Below, one piece after another: positions 54,441-63,252 of a DNA stretch of 64,000 nucleotides (positions within the stretch are counted from its first letter, which is position 1; each line of letters begins with the position of its first letter). The notes under the pieces were generated by a model. It had not been told where the DNA came from, did no database searches, and saw only the letters and a program-made list of their open reading frames with translations. The position numbers were made by a program, and so were the translations under genes. Origin of the DNA: Neobacillus soli NBRC 102451. GTDB lineage: Bacteria > Bacillota > Bacilli > Bacillales > Cytobacillaceae. Where the stretch lies: contig NZ_BCVI01000048.1 in assembly GCF_001591665.1 (NCBI RefSeq), forward strand, positions 31,456-95,455, written 5' to 3'.

Positions 54441-54851
54441 TCATAGTTTCTTTATATCATCATTTAATCTGCGGGCTTGATTTTTGAAGTAAAGGTAAAA
54501 GGCGATCCAAAAGATTGTAAAAGTGACGATGGAGATTAAGAGTGTTAGCAATAAACTTTTTATAGTAAATGGAATCCATCCGATTGTAAAGGCCAAGATG
54601 AAATAGAGGATCACGACGGTTAAGAAATGGAAAATGGTCTGTTGAGAAAGTTTTAAATTTCTGTTTTCATAATACATAGAACTAATTGTAAAAAACCAAC
54701 CGCAGAGGATAGAACCAATGGAGTTCTTCAAAAATAAACTTCCATCTATCATTTCGAAACCGCCGAAAAGGATTGTTACATTGGTGTAAAGCACCGCGAT
54801 GAAGCCTCCAAAGAACATGCCGATGAAACTGCGAAGTATAAATGTCTTCAT
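54441..54851 (-). CDS. DUF3021 membrane protein
   Basis: The 136-residue protein has four hydrophobic helices (SFIGMFFGGFIAVLYTNVTI, GSILCGWFFTISSMYYENRN) and the DUF3021 layout. It overlaps the LytTR regulator gene by 4 bases. In Bacillus and relatives this pair is a compact regulatory unit, in which the membrane protein is thought to modulate the LytTR factor. A basic C-terminus with RRLNDDIKKL faces the cytoplasm. Confidence 0.8.
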   Translation of the reverse strand: MKTFILRSFIGMFFGGFIAVLYTNVTILFGGFEMIDGSLFLKNSIGSILCGWFFTISSMYYENRNLKLSQQTIFHFLTVVILYFILAFTIGWIPFTIKSLLLTLLISIVTFTIFWIAFYLYFKNQARRLNDDIKKL

Positions 54852-55306
54852 TCTGTTTTCCTCCTATTTAATTGTAAAGCCGTTTTTATCACAGGGACAT
54901 AGGTACGAGACACATACTCTTTCTTTCCAGATTTGAAATAGACACAGAGTGTACCATTGAATGATGCTTCAAAACGGCTTAATTCATGTAAATTGGCGAT
55001 AACCGATTTAGATAGGCGGATAAATTTAGTAGAAGGAAGCAGGGCCTCAAGCTCATATAACTTCTCTTTTAAAATAAACGAATCCGTCGCTGTTACGGCA
55101 ACAACATGGTCGTTTTCCGTATGAAAATAATGAATATCCACTGGTTTAAGAATATGTTGCATTTCACCTTTTTTGGCAATCAGGAATTGTTGCTCCCTAC
55201 TGTGAATGAAGTCAATTAGTTCCTGAATATGGTCATCTAACGTAGGGCCTTCAATGGTAATCTTCGTTTCTTTAAATGCTTTATCGATATTTAGGGAAAG
55301 TTTCAA
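54848..55306 (-). CDS. LytTR-family DNA-binding regulator
   Basis: The 152-residue protein has an N-terminal charged part (MKLSLNIDKAFKETKITIEG) and a C-terminal LytTR domain: IHYFHTENDHVVAVTATDSF, LEALLPSTKFIRLSKSVIAN and SGKKEYVSRTYVPVIK. The stand-alone LytTR without a receiver is the form paired with DUF3021. It probably controls its own operon or a distant ABC transporter. Confidence 0.85.
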   Translation of the reverse strand: MKLSLNIDKAFKETKITIEGPTLDDHIQELIDFIHSREQQFLIAKKGEMQHILKPVDIHYFHTENDHVVAVTATDSFILKEKLYELEALLPSTKFIRLSKSVIANLHELSRFEASFNGTLCVYFKSGKKEYVSRTYVPVIKTALQLNRRKTE

Positions 55307-55741
55307 TTTTCAGACACCTCTTTTCACCTAAAATTATAATCGTTCTTGCACTCGATGTCTGTCAATAAATGTTCTCTTCATTCACTCCTCTCATGATCGT
55401 TCTAATCAAATTGTATGATGATCTTCCTCACCAGTCTGCACTATTCAAGTAAGTGGCAGAAAGATGAAGGGTAACCCGAGGAAAATAGTTGGTCACTTAC
55501 ACGAAAGGGAGTGCATGCTTCGATTAGTGAAAACCACAATGTAAGATGTTAAAATGAGCCTCACCACCGCGAACCAATCTTCACCTATCTAGGGCGTTGA
55601 TCCAACAAGGATTTAACGCTATTTTTGTTGTTTTTGGTCTTTTTTTCCACGATTATCATAACTGCTTCTTTTTCTTTTTGAATAAAATAAAGGCTAGAGG
55701 AAAATATATGTAAAAGTGAAAGTAAAAGGAGGGGTGTGCCG
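55307..55741. other. Upstream region with a 90-bp direct repeat
   Basis: This region between the LytTR gene and the DUF3231 gene holds the direct repeat copy at 55541-55630. AAAGGAGGGGTGTGCCG is the ribosome site for the next gene. No further gene was found. Confidence 0.5.
55541..55630. repeat. 90-bp direct repeat, copy 1
   Basis: The sequence GTAAGATGTTAAAATGAGCC to GCTATTTTTGTTG repeats at 56895-56984 with only a few base differences. It includes an inverted repeat, GCGTTGATCC/GGATTTAACGC, with a T-run. The two copies flank the DUF3231 gene. Confidence 0.8.
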
Positions 55742-56770
55742 ATGGCTACTATAAGACCAATCAAAATAGGCTCAAAAAAATCCGAAATCCATGAAAAACT
55801 AACATCAGCAGAAATGGGGAAACTGTGGGCTACTTATATGGGAAACAGTATGTCCGAATGTATTTTAAGCTATTTTCTCGAACATGTTGAGGATCAAGAG
55901 ATAAAACATCTATTGGAACATGCATTAAACTTAAGTAATAAATTTGTAAAGACAACCAAAGAAATTTTTGAGAGGGATGGCTTTCCTATTCCAATTGGTT
56001 TTACAAAAGAGGATGTAAATCTGGGTACGCCAAGATTATTCGAGGATGAATTCTATGTGCATTATTTAAAATATGCTGCTAAAGCTGGTATGAGTATTTA
56101 CAATGTGGCCATTCCCTTAATGTTTAGAGAAGATGTTAAAGGATTTTTTAATGATTGCATGTATGAAACACTTGAGTTAATGGAACAAATCAAGGATATT
56201 TTAATGAGTAAACATTTTATCATTTCTCCGCCTGTCATTCCGATACCCGAAAAAGTGGAATTTATTCATGACGATTTTCTAAATGGGTATATTAGGCACG
56301 TCAGGCCTCTGCATGCATTAGAAATTACCCATTTATATGATAACATTGAAAATAATATCACCAGCAAAGCGTTGATTTTAGCTTTTAGCCAAGTCGCAAA
56401 AACGGATAAGGTTAGGAAACTTTTTATTAAAGGGCGAGACCTGACACATAAATCGGTTGAGATGTTTTCAAATCAACTACATAAGGCACATTTGCCTTCA
56501 CCAACATTCCTTGACCATTTAATTACGACATCTACCTTTTCGCCATTTTCAGATAAATTAATGTTATTTCATAAGGTAGATATGTTCTCATTGAAGATTA
56601 GAGCATTAGGAAATTCGCTGGCTGTAAATGGGAGACATGATCTTGTGAAGATGTACATCAAGTCATTTAAAGATATTAGTGTATTTGTTGAGAGTGGTGC
56701 AAAGATTATGATTGATAACGGATGGATGGAAAAACCCCCCGGAGCTATTGACAGAGATACATTATCCTAG
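55742..56770 (+). CDS. DUF3231 protein
   Basis: ATG 55742 follows AAAGGAGGGGTGTGCCG. The 342-residue protein has two similar halves of about 170 residues, each alpha-helical: LTSAEMGKLWATYMGNSMSE in the first, and LHALEITHLYDNIENNITSK with FSQVAKTDKVRKLFIKGRDL in the second. That is the DUF3231 tandem four-helix-bundle plan. These proteins are abundant in spore-formers and relate to ferritin-like folds. No metal site is clear by eye. The gene lies between two direct repeats. Confidence 0.85.
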   Translation: MATIRPIKIGSKKSEIHEKLTSAEMGKLWATYMGNSMSECILSYFLEHVEDQEIKHLLEHALNLSNKFVKTTKEIFERDGFPIPIGFTKEDVNLGTPRLFEDEFYVHYLKYAAKAGMSIYNVAIPLMFREDVKGFFNDCMYETLELMEQIKDILMSKHFIISPPVIPIPEKVEFIHDDFLNGYIRHVRPLHALEITHLYDNIENNITSKALILAFSQVAKTDKVRKLFIKGRDLTHKSVEMFSNQLHKAHLPSPTFLDHLITTSTFSPFSDKLMLFHKVDMFSLKIRALGNSLAVNGRHDLVKMYIKSFKDISVFVESGAKIMIDNGWMEKPPGAIDRDTLS

Positions 56771-56838
56771 AACCACTGGGATGGTACTTGTGGCAGGATA
56801 TCCTCACTAAAAACTACGAGAATCGTCCCTGTGGCATT
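56771..56838. repeat. Dispersed palindromic repeat, family A
   Basis: ACTGGGATGGTACTTGTGGC, AGGATATCCTCACTAAAAAC and GAATCGTCCCTGTGGCA match 16881 and 34405. It lies directly after the DUF3231 stop. Confidence 0.6.
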
Positions 56839-56894
56839 CCGGAAAGTATTCAAAAAGAAGTCGATAAAGGAAGGCTTGGTTTTAAACGAAGTAT

Positions 56895-56984
56895 GTAAGA
56901 TGTTAAAATGAACCTGACCATCGCGAAACAATCTTCACTTATCCAGTGCGTTGATCCAACAAGGATTTAACGCTATTTTTGTTG
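56895..56984. repeat. 90-bp direct repeat, copy 2
   Basis: Same sequence as 55541-55630, again ending in AAGGATTTAACGCTATTTTT. Orientation is the same, so the pair could recombine and delete the DUF3231 gene. Confidence 0.8.
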
Positions 56985-57092
56985 AAATTCTTACCTTCTT
57001 AGAGCAGGGTAGTAATATTAGCTTAAATATAAATGATAAAATTTAAGAATAATTAACCAAAACTAATAATAGAAAGTGGGTATAGCATTACT

Positions 57093-57761
57093 GTGGCAAG
57101 TAGTAAAGTTATAGAATTAAAAAACTTTTCAATTGGATTACCCCAAAAAATGAAGTACGAGAATAATGAGGAAATGGATACGGGAATTTGCAAACAAACA
57201 ATTGAAGAAGCTCTCTTAACAAAAGGTGGATTTCTGGGAGATGGAGTTGCGGATTTACGGAATCACGGAGGTCCAGATCGTTCCGTATGTGTATACCCTT
57301 ATGAACACTATTTGCTTTGGGAAAAAGAATTTGCGAATCCTTTACCATCTTCAACATTCGGTGAGAATTTAACTGTAACGAATGTGTTGGAAAAAGATGT
57401 TTATATTGGGGACATTTTTCGTCTTGGAGAAGCTGTTATCCAAATAACTCAAGGTAGAATCCCGTGTAGCACAATTTCAAAGAGAACTAATAATCCTCTT
57501 CTTTTAAGAAGGATGGTACAAACGGGTTTTACAGGTTATTTGTGTCGGGTTTTAGAAGAAGGTATTGTACGAAACGATTCTCAAATTACATTATTGGAGT
57601 CACATCCAAAAGAGGTATCCATTCTTTACGGAAATGAGATTTATTTTCATAAGCAAAGAGATGTCGATGGAATAAAAAGAATATTGGCTGTTGAAGAATT
57701 GGCTAACGAATGGAAAGAACTGCTAGTAAATCGGCTAAATAAACTCACTGCTCCTATCTAA
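57093..57761 (+). CDS. MOSC-domain protein (YiiM-like)
   Basis: The GTG start at 57093 has a weak ribosome site (GAAAGTGGG). The 222-residue protein has the MOSC core: GVADLRNHGGPDRSVCVYPY, TFGENLTVTN, and the catalytic cysteine in ITQGRIPCSTISKR. A C-terminal helical part follows. MOSC proteins use a molybdenum cofactor to reduce N-hydroxylated compounds. Single gene with a terminator after it. Confidence 0.85.
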   Translation: MASSKVIELKNFSIGLPQKMKYENNEEMDTGICKQTIEEALLTKGGFLGDGVADLRNHGGPDRSVCVYPYEHYLLWEKEFANPLPSSTFGENLTVTNVLEKDVYIGDIFRLGEAVIQITQGRIPCSTISKRTNNPLLLRRMVQTGFTGYLCRVLEEGIVRNDSQITLLESHPKEVSILYGNEIYFHKQRDVDGIKRILAVEELANEWKELLVNRLNKLTAPI

Positions 57762-58100
57762 AATATGAGTATTTCTCTACCATCTTATTAATATATAGAA
57801 TCTTTTAATTGAGTAAGTCATTCTTCCATTAATGGGCACAATTCTTGTAAAAGGAATTGTGTCTTTTTTCGTTAGTATCTAAAAATGGTATTATATTTGA
57901 CGTATTTCCATGGCATCTAATATTAAGCGCGAAATTTGAATATTTAATCATTCAAAATATTAATATGGATAGTTTTAATAAGAAGTTGCATTTTCTCTTT
58001 ATAAAAATCTAAATATTTAGAAAATATTTTTCGAATTTATTCTAAAAATAAATAGAAGAAATATATGATAAATGAAGGAACTATTAAAGGGGGAATACGA
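57762..58100. other. Intergenic region between the MOSC and permease genes
   Basis: Only the terminator at 57836 and an AT-rich leader were found. No purine riboswitch or PyrR-type attenuator was recognised before the permease. Confidence 0.5.
57836..57870 (+). terminator. Terminator of the MOSC gene
   Basis: GACACAATTCC-type stem: CACAATTC (57837-57844) pairs with GAATTGTG (57854-57861), followed by TCTTTTTT. Confidence 0.7.
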
Positions 58101-59270
58101 TTGAAAAAATTTTTAAGCGCAATACCATTATCATTACAGCATTTGCTTGCGATGTTTGGTGCAACAATTTTGGTGCCGGCACTAACTGGTCTTGATCCAG
58201 GCAGTGCACTTATTGCCAGTGGTTTAGGAACCTTGATTTTCCATCTTATTACACGCGGAAAGGTCCCTACGTATCTAGGTTCATCATTTGCCTTTATTGC
58301 TCCGCTTGCGTTGTATGTAGGCAAGTTACATTCACCTGGTCAAGCCGTTGCAGGTCTTATCAGCGTTTCCATTGTTTATGCCATAGTATCTATAATCATT
58401 TCCTTTGTTGGCTTTGAAAAAGTCCGCAAGGTAATTCCTGCGGTCGTCGTTGGACCTGTTGTAAGTATTATTGGTCTTTCGCTGGCAACCACGGCGGTGA
58501 CCAACATGGCTTCGACCCATTGGGATATCGCTATCGTCAGCCTTCTGGCAGCGGTCATCGCAACGCTTGCAGGCACAAAGGTGATCCGCCTCTTTCCGCT
58601 CATAATCGGTCTTGGAGTAGGGTATGTTTATGCCGCGGTGCGAGGATTTGTAGATTTTCATACCATCGCCACTGCACCGACTTTTGCTCTTCCGCATGTT
58701 GTCATGCCGGAATTCACGTGGGTCGTGATCCTTGGAATGGCGCCGATAGCTCTGGTTACCATTATCGAAGACCTAGGTCATATGTTTGTGCTAAATGAGA
58801 TTACAGGAAAAGATGTGACAAAGAATCCTGGATTTTCCAGCATCCTATGGGGGAATGGCATTGCAACATTAATCTCAGGCTTTATCGGCGGTCCTGCACA
58901 AACAACTTACGCGGAAAACCTCGGGGTTCTAGCAATCACACGCCAGTTTTCCAGTAGGATCATTCAAGGCGCTGCTGTTCTTGCGATTCTTCTTGGCTTG
59001 TTCGGTAAAGTTGGAGCTGTTATCCAATCCATTCCAGTTGCAGTGATGGGAGGCATATGTATCCTGTTGTTTGGTATGATTGCTGCAATGGGGATTCGTC
59101 ACCTTATTGAGGAAAAAGTGAGTCTGGCGAATATGAAAAATTTGGTCATCGTCGCGATCATCTTCATCGTCGGAGTTGGGTATGCTCATAACGGTATCGC
59201 CTATGCTACCATTGCCGGCTTGCTCATCTATTGGTTCGTACCCGATTTTACAACAAAGAATGAACGTTAA
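58101..59270 (+). CDS. NCS2 nucleobase permease (uracil/UraA-type)
   Basis: The TTG start at 58101 follows AAAGGGGGAATACGA. The 389-residue protein starts MKKFLSAIPLSLQHLLAMFG, with the QHxxAMFGA signature of the uracil permease group, and has GKVPTYLGSSFAFIAP and a substrate-site GGPAQTTYAENLGVLAITR, where the usual NTTYGEN is altered. It imports uracil or a related base with protons. Pyrimidine genes are not adjacent. A strong terminator follows at 59275. Confidence 0.8.
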   Translation: MKKFLSAIPLSLQHLLAMFGATILVPALTGLDPGSALIASGLGTLIFHLITRGKVPTYLGSSFAFIAPLALYVGKLHSPGQAVAGLISVSIVYAIVSIIISFVGFEKVRKVIPAVVVGPVVSIIGLSLATTAVTNMASTHWDIAIVSLLAAVIATLAGTKVIRLFPLIIGLGVGYVYAAVRGFVDFHTIATAPTFALPHVVMPEFTWVVILGMAPIALVTIIEDLGHMFVLNEITGKDVTKNPGFSSILWGNGIATLISGFIGGPAQTTYAENLGVLAITRQFSSRIIQGAAVLAILLGLFGKVGAVIQSIPVAVMGGICILLFGMIAAMGIRHLIEEKVSLANMKNLVIVAIIFIVGVGYAHNGIAYATIAGLLIYWFVPDFTTKNER

Positions 59271-59274
59271 TATG

Positions 59275-59315
59275 AAAAGCCATTCCCAAACATTTGCAGC
59301 AGAATGGCTTTTTAT
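59275..59315 (+). terminator. Terminator of the permease gene
   Basis: AAAAGCCATTC (59275-59285) pairs with GAATGGCTTTTT (59302-59313), followed by T-rich sequence. Confidence 0.75.
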
Positions 59316-59441
59316 TTGTCCGTAAACAACTTTTTCAGTCATTTGTCGGCAAATGAAAAAAATCAACTGGCAGGATGATAAAAATATAATCGGTGAAAAT
59401 AATAAACTATTTTTTAAAAGAATTCTTCAATTAAATATATT

Positions 59442-59488
59442 AAAGAGCGTGTTTTGATCAAACTTGTTTTCAAAAAACGCTCGTTCTT
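59442..59488. repeat. Inverted-repeat element, family D (copy 2)
   Basis: AGAGCGTGTTTTGATCA and TTTTCAAAAAACGCTC, with the same left flank as the copy at 27007. It lies between convergent permease and LCP genes, again in terminator position. Confidence 0.65.
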
Positions 59489-59593
59489 TTACACTTCAAA
59501 AGCGTAATAAAACATTTTGTTTTATATACTTTTCTTTGAACATAACGCTAGGACGAACAAATCCTAGCGTTATCTGTAAACTTTTTTAATCTT

Positions 59594-60550
59594 TTATTCT
59601 TCATTTTGAGCCACACTTTTTCCTTCCATAAATTTATTTAAAGCTTCTATATTTTGCCTGTAGTCCACTTCTAATACATCACCAAGCTTTTCATCCCGTT
59701 TATTTTGAAAACTGCCATCTTCAGGGATGCGTATGGTTTCTATATCTCTACTTTTCTTCGATAACATATCTTTTCCTATTGTCAAAAGGGTGGATCCATC
59801 CATATTTGTATCGATGTATTTATTTATGAGACCTAAAAGCTTAGGGAGTTTTACAATACTATGTAGACTTACAGCTTTATCTGTTAATTTTGAAATCACT
59901 TCTTGCTGTCTTTGAATTCGTCCGAAGTCACTTAAATGATCATGGCGAAAGCGGACATACCCTAACAATTCTTTCCCATGCAATTGTTGTTTCCCTTTTT
60001 CCAACGTCGTATCTATACCATAAGACATCTCATATGGTACATTTACTTCAATGCCTTTAGGTACAAGGAGATCGACCGCTTTTTCGAATCCTTTAAAGTC
60101 TACCATCGCATAAGAATGAATATCGAGCCCGAAATTTTCTTTAATCGTTTCCCTTAGTAATTCAGGACCTCCAAATGAATAAGCTGCATTTAATTTTTGC
60201 TGGCCATGTTCTGGTACAGAGACCAACATATCTCGCATAAGCGAAATAAGTTTTATTTTATGGGTTTGTGGATCATAATGTGCAACCATGATCGTATCCG
60301 TTCGAGCTTTTTTTTCTCCCCGAGAGTCACTTCCTAATAAAAGAACATTGACTGCATCTAGTTTATTTTTCTCCCCGTGAAATGTTTGTTTTCCTTCCAC
60401 CTTTTTAAGTGGTGGGCTGACAGCTTTTATAGTTCCTCCAATGTATTGAAATAGTTGAAAAAGACCAACTATAAAAATACCTATTAATAGAAGGGCGCCA
60501 AACACTCTGACCCATCTTACTTTTCTTCTATTCCTTATTGACCGTTTCAA
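59594..60550 (-). CDS. LCP-family (LytR-CpsA-Psr) cell-wall ligase
   Basis: TTG 60550 is 8 bases after AGGTGG and fits a ribosome site better than the GTG codons just before it. The 318-residue protein has a cytoplasmic basic start, one membrane helix (VFGALLLIGIFIVGLFQLFQ) and an LCP domain: LLLGSDSRGEKKARTDTIMV, SLMRDMLVSVPEHGQQKLNA, and RFRHDHLSDFGRIQRQQEVI. These residues bind the polyprenyl phosphate substrate and magnesium. LCP enzymes attach teichoic acid or other polymers to peptidoglycan outside the membrane. Confidence 0.85.
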   Translation of the reverse strand: MKRSIRNRRKVRWVRVFGALLLIGIFIVGLFQLFQYIGGTIKAVSPPLKKVEGKQTFHGEKNKLDAVNVLLLGSDSRGEKKARTDTIMVAHYDPQTHKIKLISLMRDMLVSVPEHGQQKLNAAYSFGGPELLRETIKENFGLDIHSYAMVDFKGFEKAVDLLVPKGIEVNVPYEMSYGIDTTLEKGKQQLHGKELLGYVRFRHDHLSDFGRIQRQQEVISKLTDKAVSLHSIVKLPKLLGLINKYIDTNMDGSTLLTIGKDMLSKKSRDIETIRIPEDGSFQNKRDEKLGDVLEVDYRQNIEALNKFMEGKSVAQNEE

Positions 60551-60874
60551 ATTTTGCACCACCTAAGCTGAATAATCATTAACTTTGTTATAATATTGAA
60601 AGGTAATCTATTAGTTTCTTCATTTTTGATAAAGTAAAAAATGAAGAAGGAGTTTCGATCTTTTAATAACCCCTTGAAGTAGTGATTATCCCATAATTAG
60701 TTTTCACCTTTTTTAAAATCAGGTTACATTTTTCTGAAGTTCTGATTACATTGTCATTTTTTTCTGTCACATATCTAGTTTCCTCTCAATTTAAGAGGGA
60801 TATTGATTTTTTCGTTTAATGGAATAGAAGTTGTTGGAACTGTCTAAGAAGAGTTTTCTCGGAAGGGGATTATT
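60551..60874. other. Divergent intergenic region
   Basis: About 320 AT-rich bases between the divergent LCP and CBS-HEPN genes. GGAAGGGGATTATT at about 60861-60874 is the ribosome site of the latter. No other element was seen. Confidence 0.45.
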
Positions 60875-61684
60875 ATGAAAGTTATTACAGCCCAGCAGCG
60901 TGATAAAGTAAGTTCGTATAAAAGTCTTCGCTCCTTATATGAACAAAACATCACGGTTAACAGTATTTCTGAAACGTTGGATACTTGTAATCTTAATGGT
61001 GATGCTAAAAATATCAAAAACATGATGATGATTAAAGACTATGATGTTTTAGGTGTTGAAGATAACGGGATTGTGGTTGGTTATGTGGTTAGAAATGAAT
61101 TGAAGGAAGGAAACTGCAAAGAGTATTATCGAAGCTTTAGTCCCACTGAACTTGTCTCGGAATCTACGTCACTTTTACATACACTTTATATTTTTAAAGA
61201 AAATGAAAAGATTTTTATTCTAGAAGGAAATAGAGTAACAAAAGTTGTAACGCTTGCAGATCTTCAGAAACCTCCTATTAGAATGTTATTATTTGGGTTG
61301 ATCTCATTATTAGAGATGCACCTATATCGAATAATTAATGATTATTTTCCTAATGAAACCTGGAAAAAACATTTAAGCCCTAAGCGAACTAAACTAGCTG
61401 AGGATTTATATTCTCATAGAAAATCCAAGAATGAAGCCATTCAATTAAGTGATTGTTTGCAGATATGCGATAAAAGAGACATCGTCCTTAATGAGAGTCC
61501 ATTGAGGGAGCTTTTGGGTATTGAAACAAAGAGTAAAGGCAATCGTTTCTTCAAAAACTTAGAAGAGCTCAGGAACAATTTGGCTCATTCCCAGAATATC
61601 CATACAGAAAACTCATGGAATGAAATGTTCTCCTTAATCGAACAGACTGAGAAACTATTAGAGGAATGTGAAAAGTTAAAGTAG
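60875..61684 (+). CDS. CBS-like protein with a C-terminal HEPN-type domain
   Basis: The 269-residue protein starts MKVITAQQRDKVSSYKSLRS. Residues of about 25-130 look like a CBS pair: YDVLGVEDNGIVVGYVVRNE and EKIFILEGNRVTKVVTLADL. The rest is all-alpha and carries LRNNLAHSQ with R233, N234 and H238, the Rx4-6H motif of HEPN ribonucleases, in the final helices. CBS pairs bind adenine nucleotides, so the fusion may be an RNase controlled by AMP, ATP or an alarmone. No antitoxin gene is next to it. The ribosome site GGAAGGGG is strong. Confidence 0.65.
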   Translation: MKVITAQQRDKVSSYKSLRSLYEQNITVNSISETLDTCNLNGDAKNIKNMMMIKDYDVLGVEDNGIVVGYVVRNELKEGNCKEYYRSFSPTELVSESTSLLHTLYIFKENEKIFILEGNRVTKVVTLADLQKPPIRMLLFGLISLLEMHLYRIINDYFPNETWKKHLSPKRTKLAEDLYSHRKSKNEAIQLSDCLQICDKRDIVLNESPLRELLGIETKSKGNRFFKNLEELRNNLAHSQNIHTENSWNEMFSLIEQTEKLLEECEKLK

Positions 61685-61739
61685 CAATTCATGAATTCAA
61701 ATACCACTCCATTAAAAAATGAAACCGTTTTTTCTTGAA

Positions 61740-61850
61740 GATTCCAGAGTAATAGGCAATTGGCATTTTTACGATTTATGTAGATTTTAGTTTTCTAATT
61801 AGGTTTCAAAAGGAATCAAAAGCAATATCAACGACTTCATCTGTATTTAT
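61740..61850. pseudogene. Decayed copy of the 3' end of the HTH gene at 27149
   Basis: AATAGGCAATTGG and AAGGAATCAA...CGACTTCATC align, with drift, to 27204-27312, which codes the C-terminal part (DVVDIAIDSF, NPIAYYYGI) on the minus strand. Stops and small deletions interrupt this copy. It shows that the HTH gene, or its ancestor, once existed twice in this region. Confidence 0.6.
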
Positions 61851-61988
61851 ATTAATTCAATAGTAGACGATAGTATAATTATGTAAACTATGAAATAATC
61901 CTAATCAAATGGAAGCTGAATTCTTAAGATTTTTGTTTTAAATTTATTTTAAATGGTAGAAATTAATAGTTTAGGGAGTGTAGAAAAT

Positions 61989-62531
61989 ATGGATATAAGT
62001 TTATTTCATTCATTAGAAAGTGAAAATATCTACTTTAAATCACTAAGTACAAATGATGCTCAAGAGATTCATAATTATGCATCAGATGAGGAGGTTTCAC
62101 GTTTTATTGGCTGGAGTTTGATGAACGATTTGCATGAAACAAGTGAACACATTGAAACAATGGTAAAGCGTGAGGTAGCGGGTACTCATTTATATGCGTC
62201 GATTGTTCGAAAATTAACTCAAGAAATTATTGGGACAGCCATGATTTTCAATTTTGACAAGGAAGCAAACCAAGCTGAAATTGGTTATGTTTTTCATCGA
62301 GACCATTGGGGGAAAGGGTATGGAACAGAGTGTGTGGCTTTGATGAGTGATTTTGCATTTGAATCACTTCATCTACACAAACTCCATGCTAGTGTTGTTG
62401 AGGCAAATAGGGGCTCGGCTCGTATCCTTGAAAAGAACGGATATGTGTTAGAGGGTCAATTAAGAGACCACTATTTTATTGAAGGAAAATATCATAACGC
62501 CTTACTTTACGGGAAAATTCAAACAAAATAA
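61989..62531 (+). CDS. GNAT-family N-acetyltransferase (RimJ/RimL type)
   Basis: ATG 61989 lies 10 bases after AGGGAG; ATG 61953 is an alternative. The 180-residue enzyme shows IYFKSLSTNDAQEIHNYASD, a GNAT core IGYVFHRDHWGKGYGTECVA with the acetyl-CoA-binding GxGxG-like loop, and LHASVVEANRGSARILEKNG with LEGQLRDHYFIEGKY. These are typical of RimJ/RimL-like enzymes that acetylate small substrates or protein N-termini. Single gene. Confidence 0.85.
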   Translation: MDISLFHSLESENIYFKSLSTNDAQEIHNYASDEEVSRFIGWSLMNDLHETSEHIETMVKREVAGTHLYASIVRKLTQEIIGTAMIFNFDKEANQAEIGYVFHRDHWGKGYGTECVALMSDFAFESLHLHKLHASVVEANRGSARILEKNGYVLEGQLRDHYFIEGKYHNALLYGKIQTK

Positions 62532-62788
62532 AATTAATTTCCAAATGTTAAAATTACCCTATTTAAACGCTAATCCCGCTAAACCTTGACTAAAGGAATA
62601 AATATAGATTAATTCAAGGTGTCGAAAAATGAATTTTCATTTCTTTGGAACGAGAATTTCAAAAAAAGGGGAGACGAATATTTTTTCCAACATCTTTTTT
62701 ATTCTATCTCTAGAACCAATATACAATTTAAAAGGAAGAAGTTTTTAATCGGCTGATGTAGGGTATTAAAAAAACGAGGTGATAGGAA

Positions 62789-63016
62789 ATGGATAAAAAT
62801 ATGAGAAAACCTACTTCGGAGCATTCACAGGCAAATATGGACAACCCAGAACAATATCCAACAGAGAATGAGAGCCTTTTTGATAAATTCAAAAGTGAGC
62901 AAACAGTTGACCCTATACCGGTAGAAGATTTAAAAGAAGAACAACTTGAGGAAAAAGAGAAGCATCATTCCAAAGATACCTCTTCAAGTGAAAAAAAGTA
63001 TAGAACGGGAATGTAG
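62789..63016 (+). CDS. Small acidic protein of unknown function
   Basis: ATG 62789 follows AACGAGGTGATAGGAA, a good ribosome site. The 75-residue product is highly charged and disordered-looking (QYPTENESLFDKFKSEQTVD, EEKEKHHSKDTSSSEKKYRT), with no cysteine or hydrophobic stretch. Proteins of this kind are common among small spore or stress proteins of Bacillus. No family was recognised. Confidence 0.55.
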   Translation: MDKNMRKPTSEHSQANMDNPEQYPTENESLFDKFKSEQTVDPIPVEDLKEEQLEEKEKHHSKDTSSSEKKYRTGM

Positions 63017-63128
63017 TTTCCATGAAGACAAACTGGGATTTTTTATGATTTTTGCTATAAGCCCTAAAGAATTCAGAACCCCCAAAAAAACTAAAAGTAA
63101 CTATAAGCGATAATATTCAAAACTGCTC

Positions 63129-63166
63129 GCCAATTGTAGACATACCCAACAATTGGCTGTGTTTTT
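63129..63166. terminator. Hairpin terminator
   Basis: GCCAATTGT and ACAATTGGC form a stem at 63129-63155, followed by TGTGTTTTTG. A further CAATTGGCC at 63176 repeats part of the stem. Confidence 0.55.
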
Positions 63167-63252
63167 GATTTTTGTCAATTGGCCTATTTTTTTCTTAGCC
63201 GAAAGGAAAGTAAGCCATTTCTATCGGATTTAACTCGAGATTGAGGATGTTT

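Noticed and set aside
55541..56984. The 90-bp direct repeats as ends of a transposon
   Set aside because: No transposase lies between them, and the repeats are direct, with their own terminator-like hairpins. A mobile-element call is not justified.
57871..58100. Possible purine or pyrimidine riboswitch before the nucleobase permease
   Set aside because: No conserved riboswitch loops and no attenuator hairpin near the start. The only strong hairpin belongs to the upstream gene.
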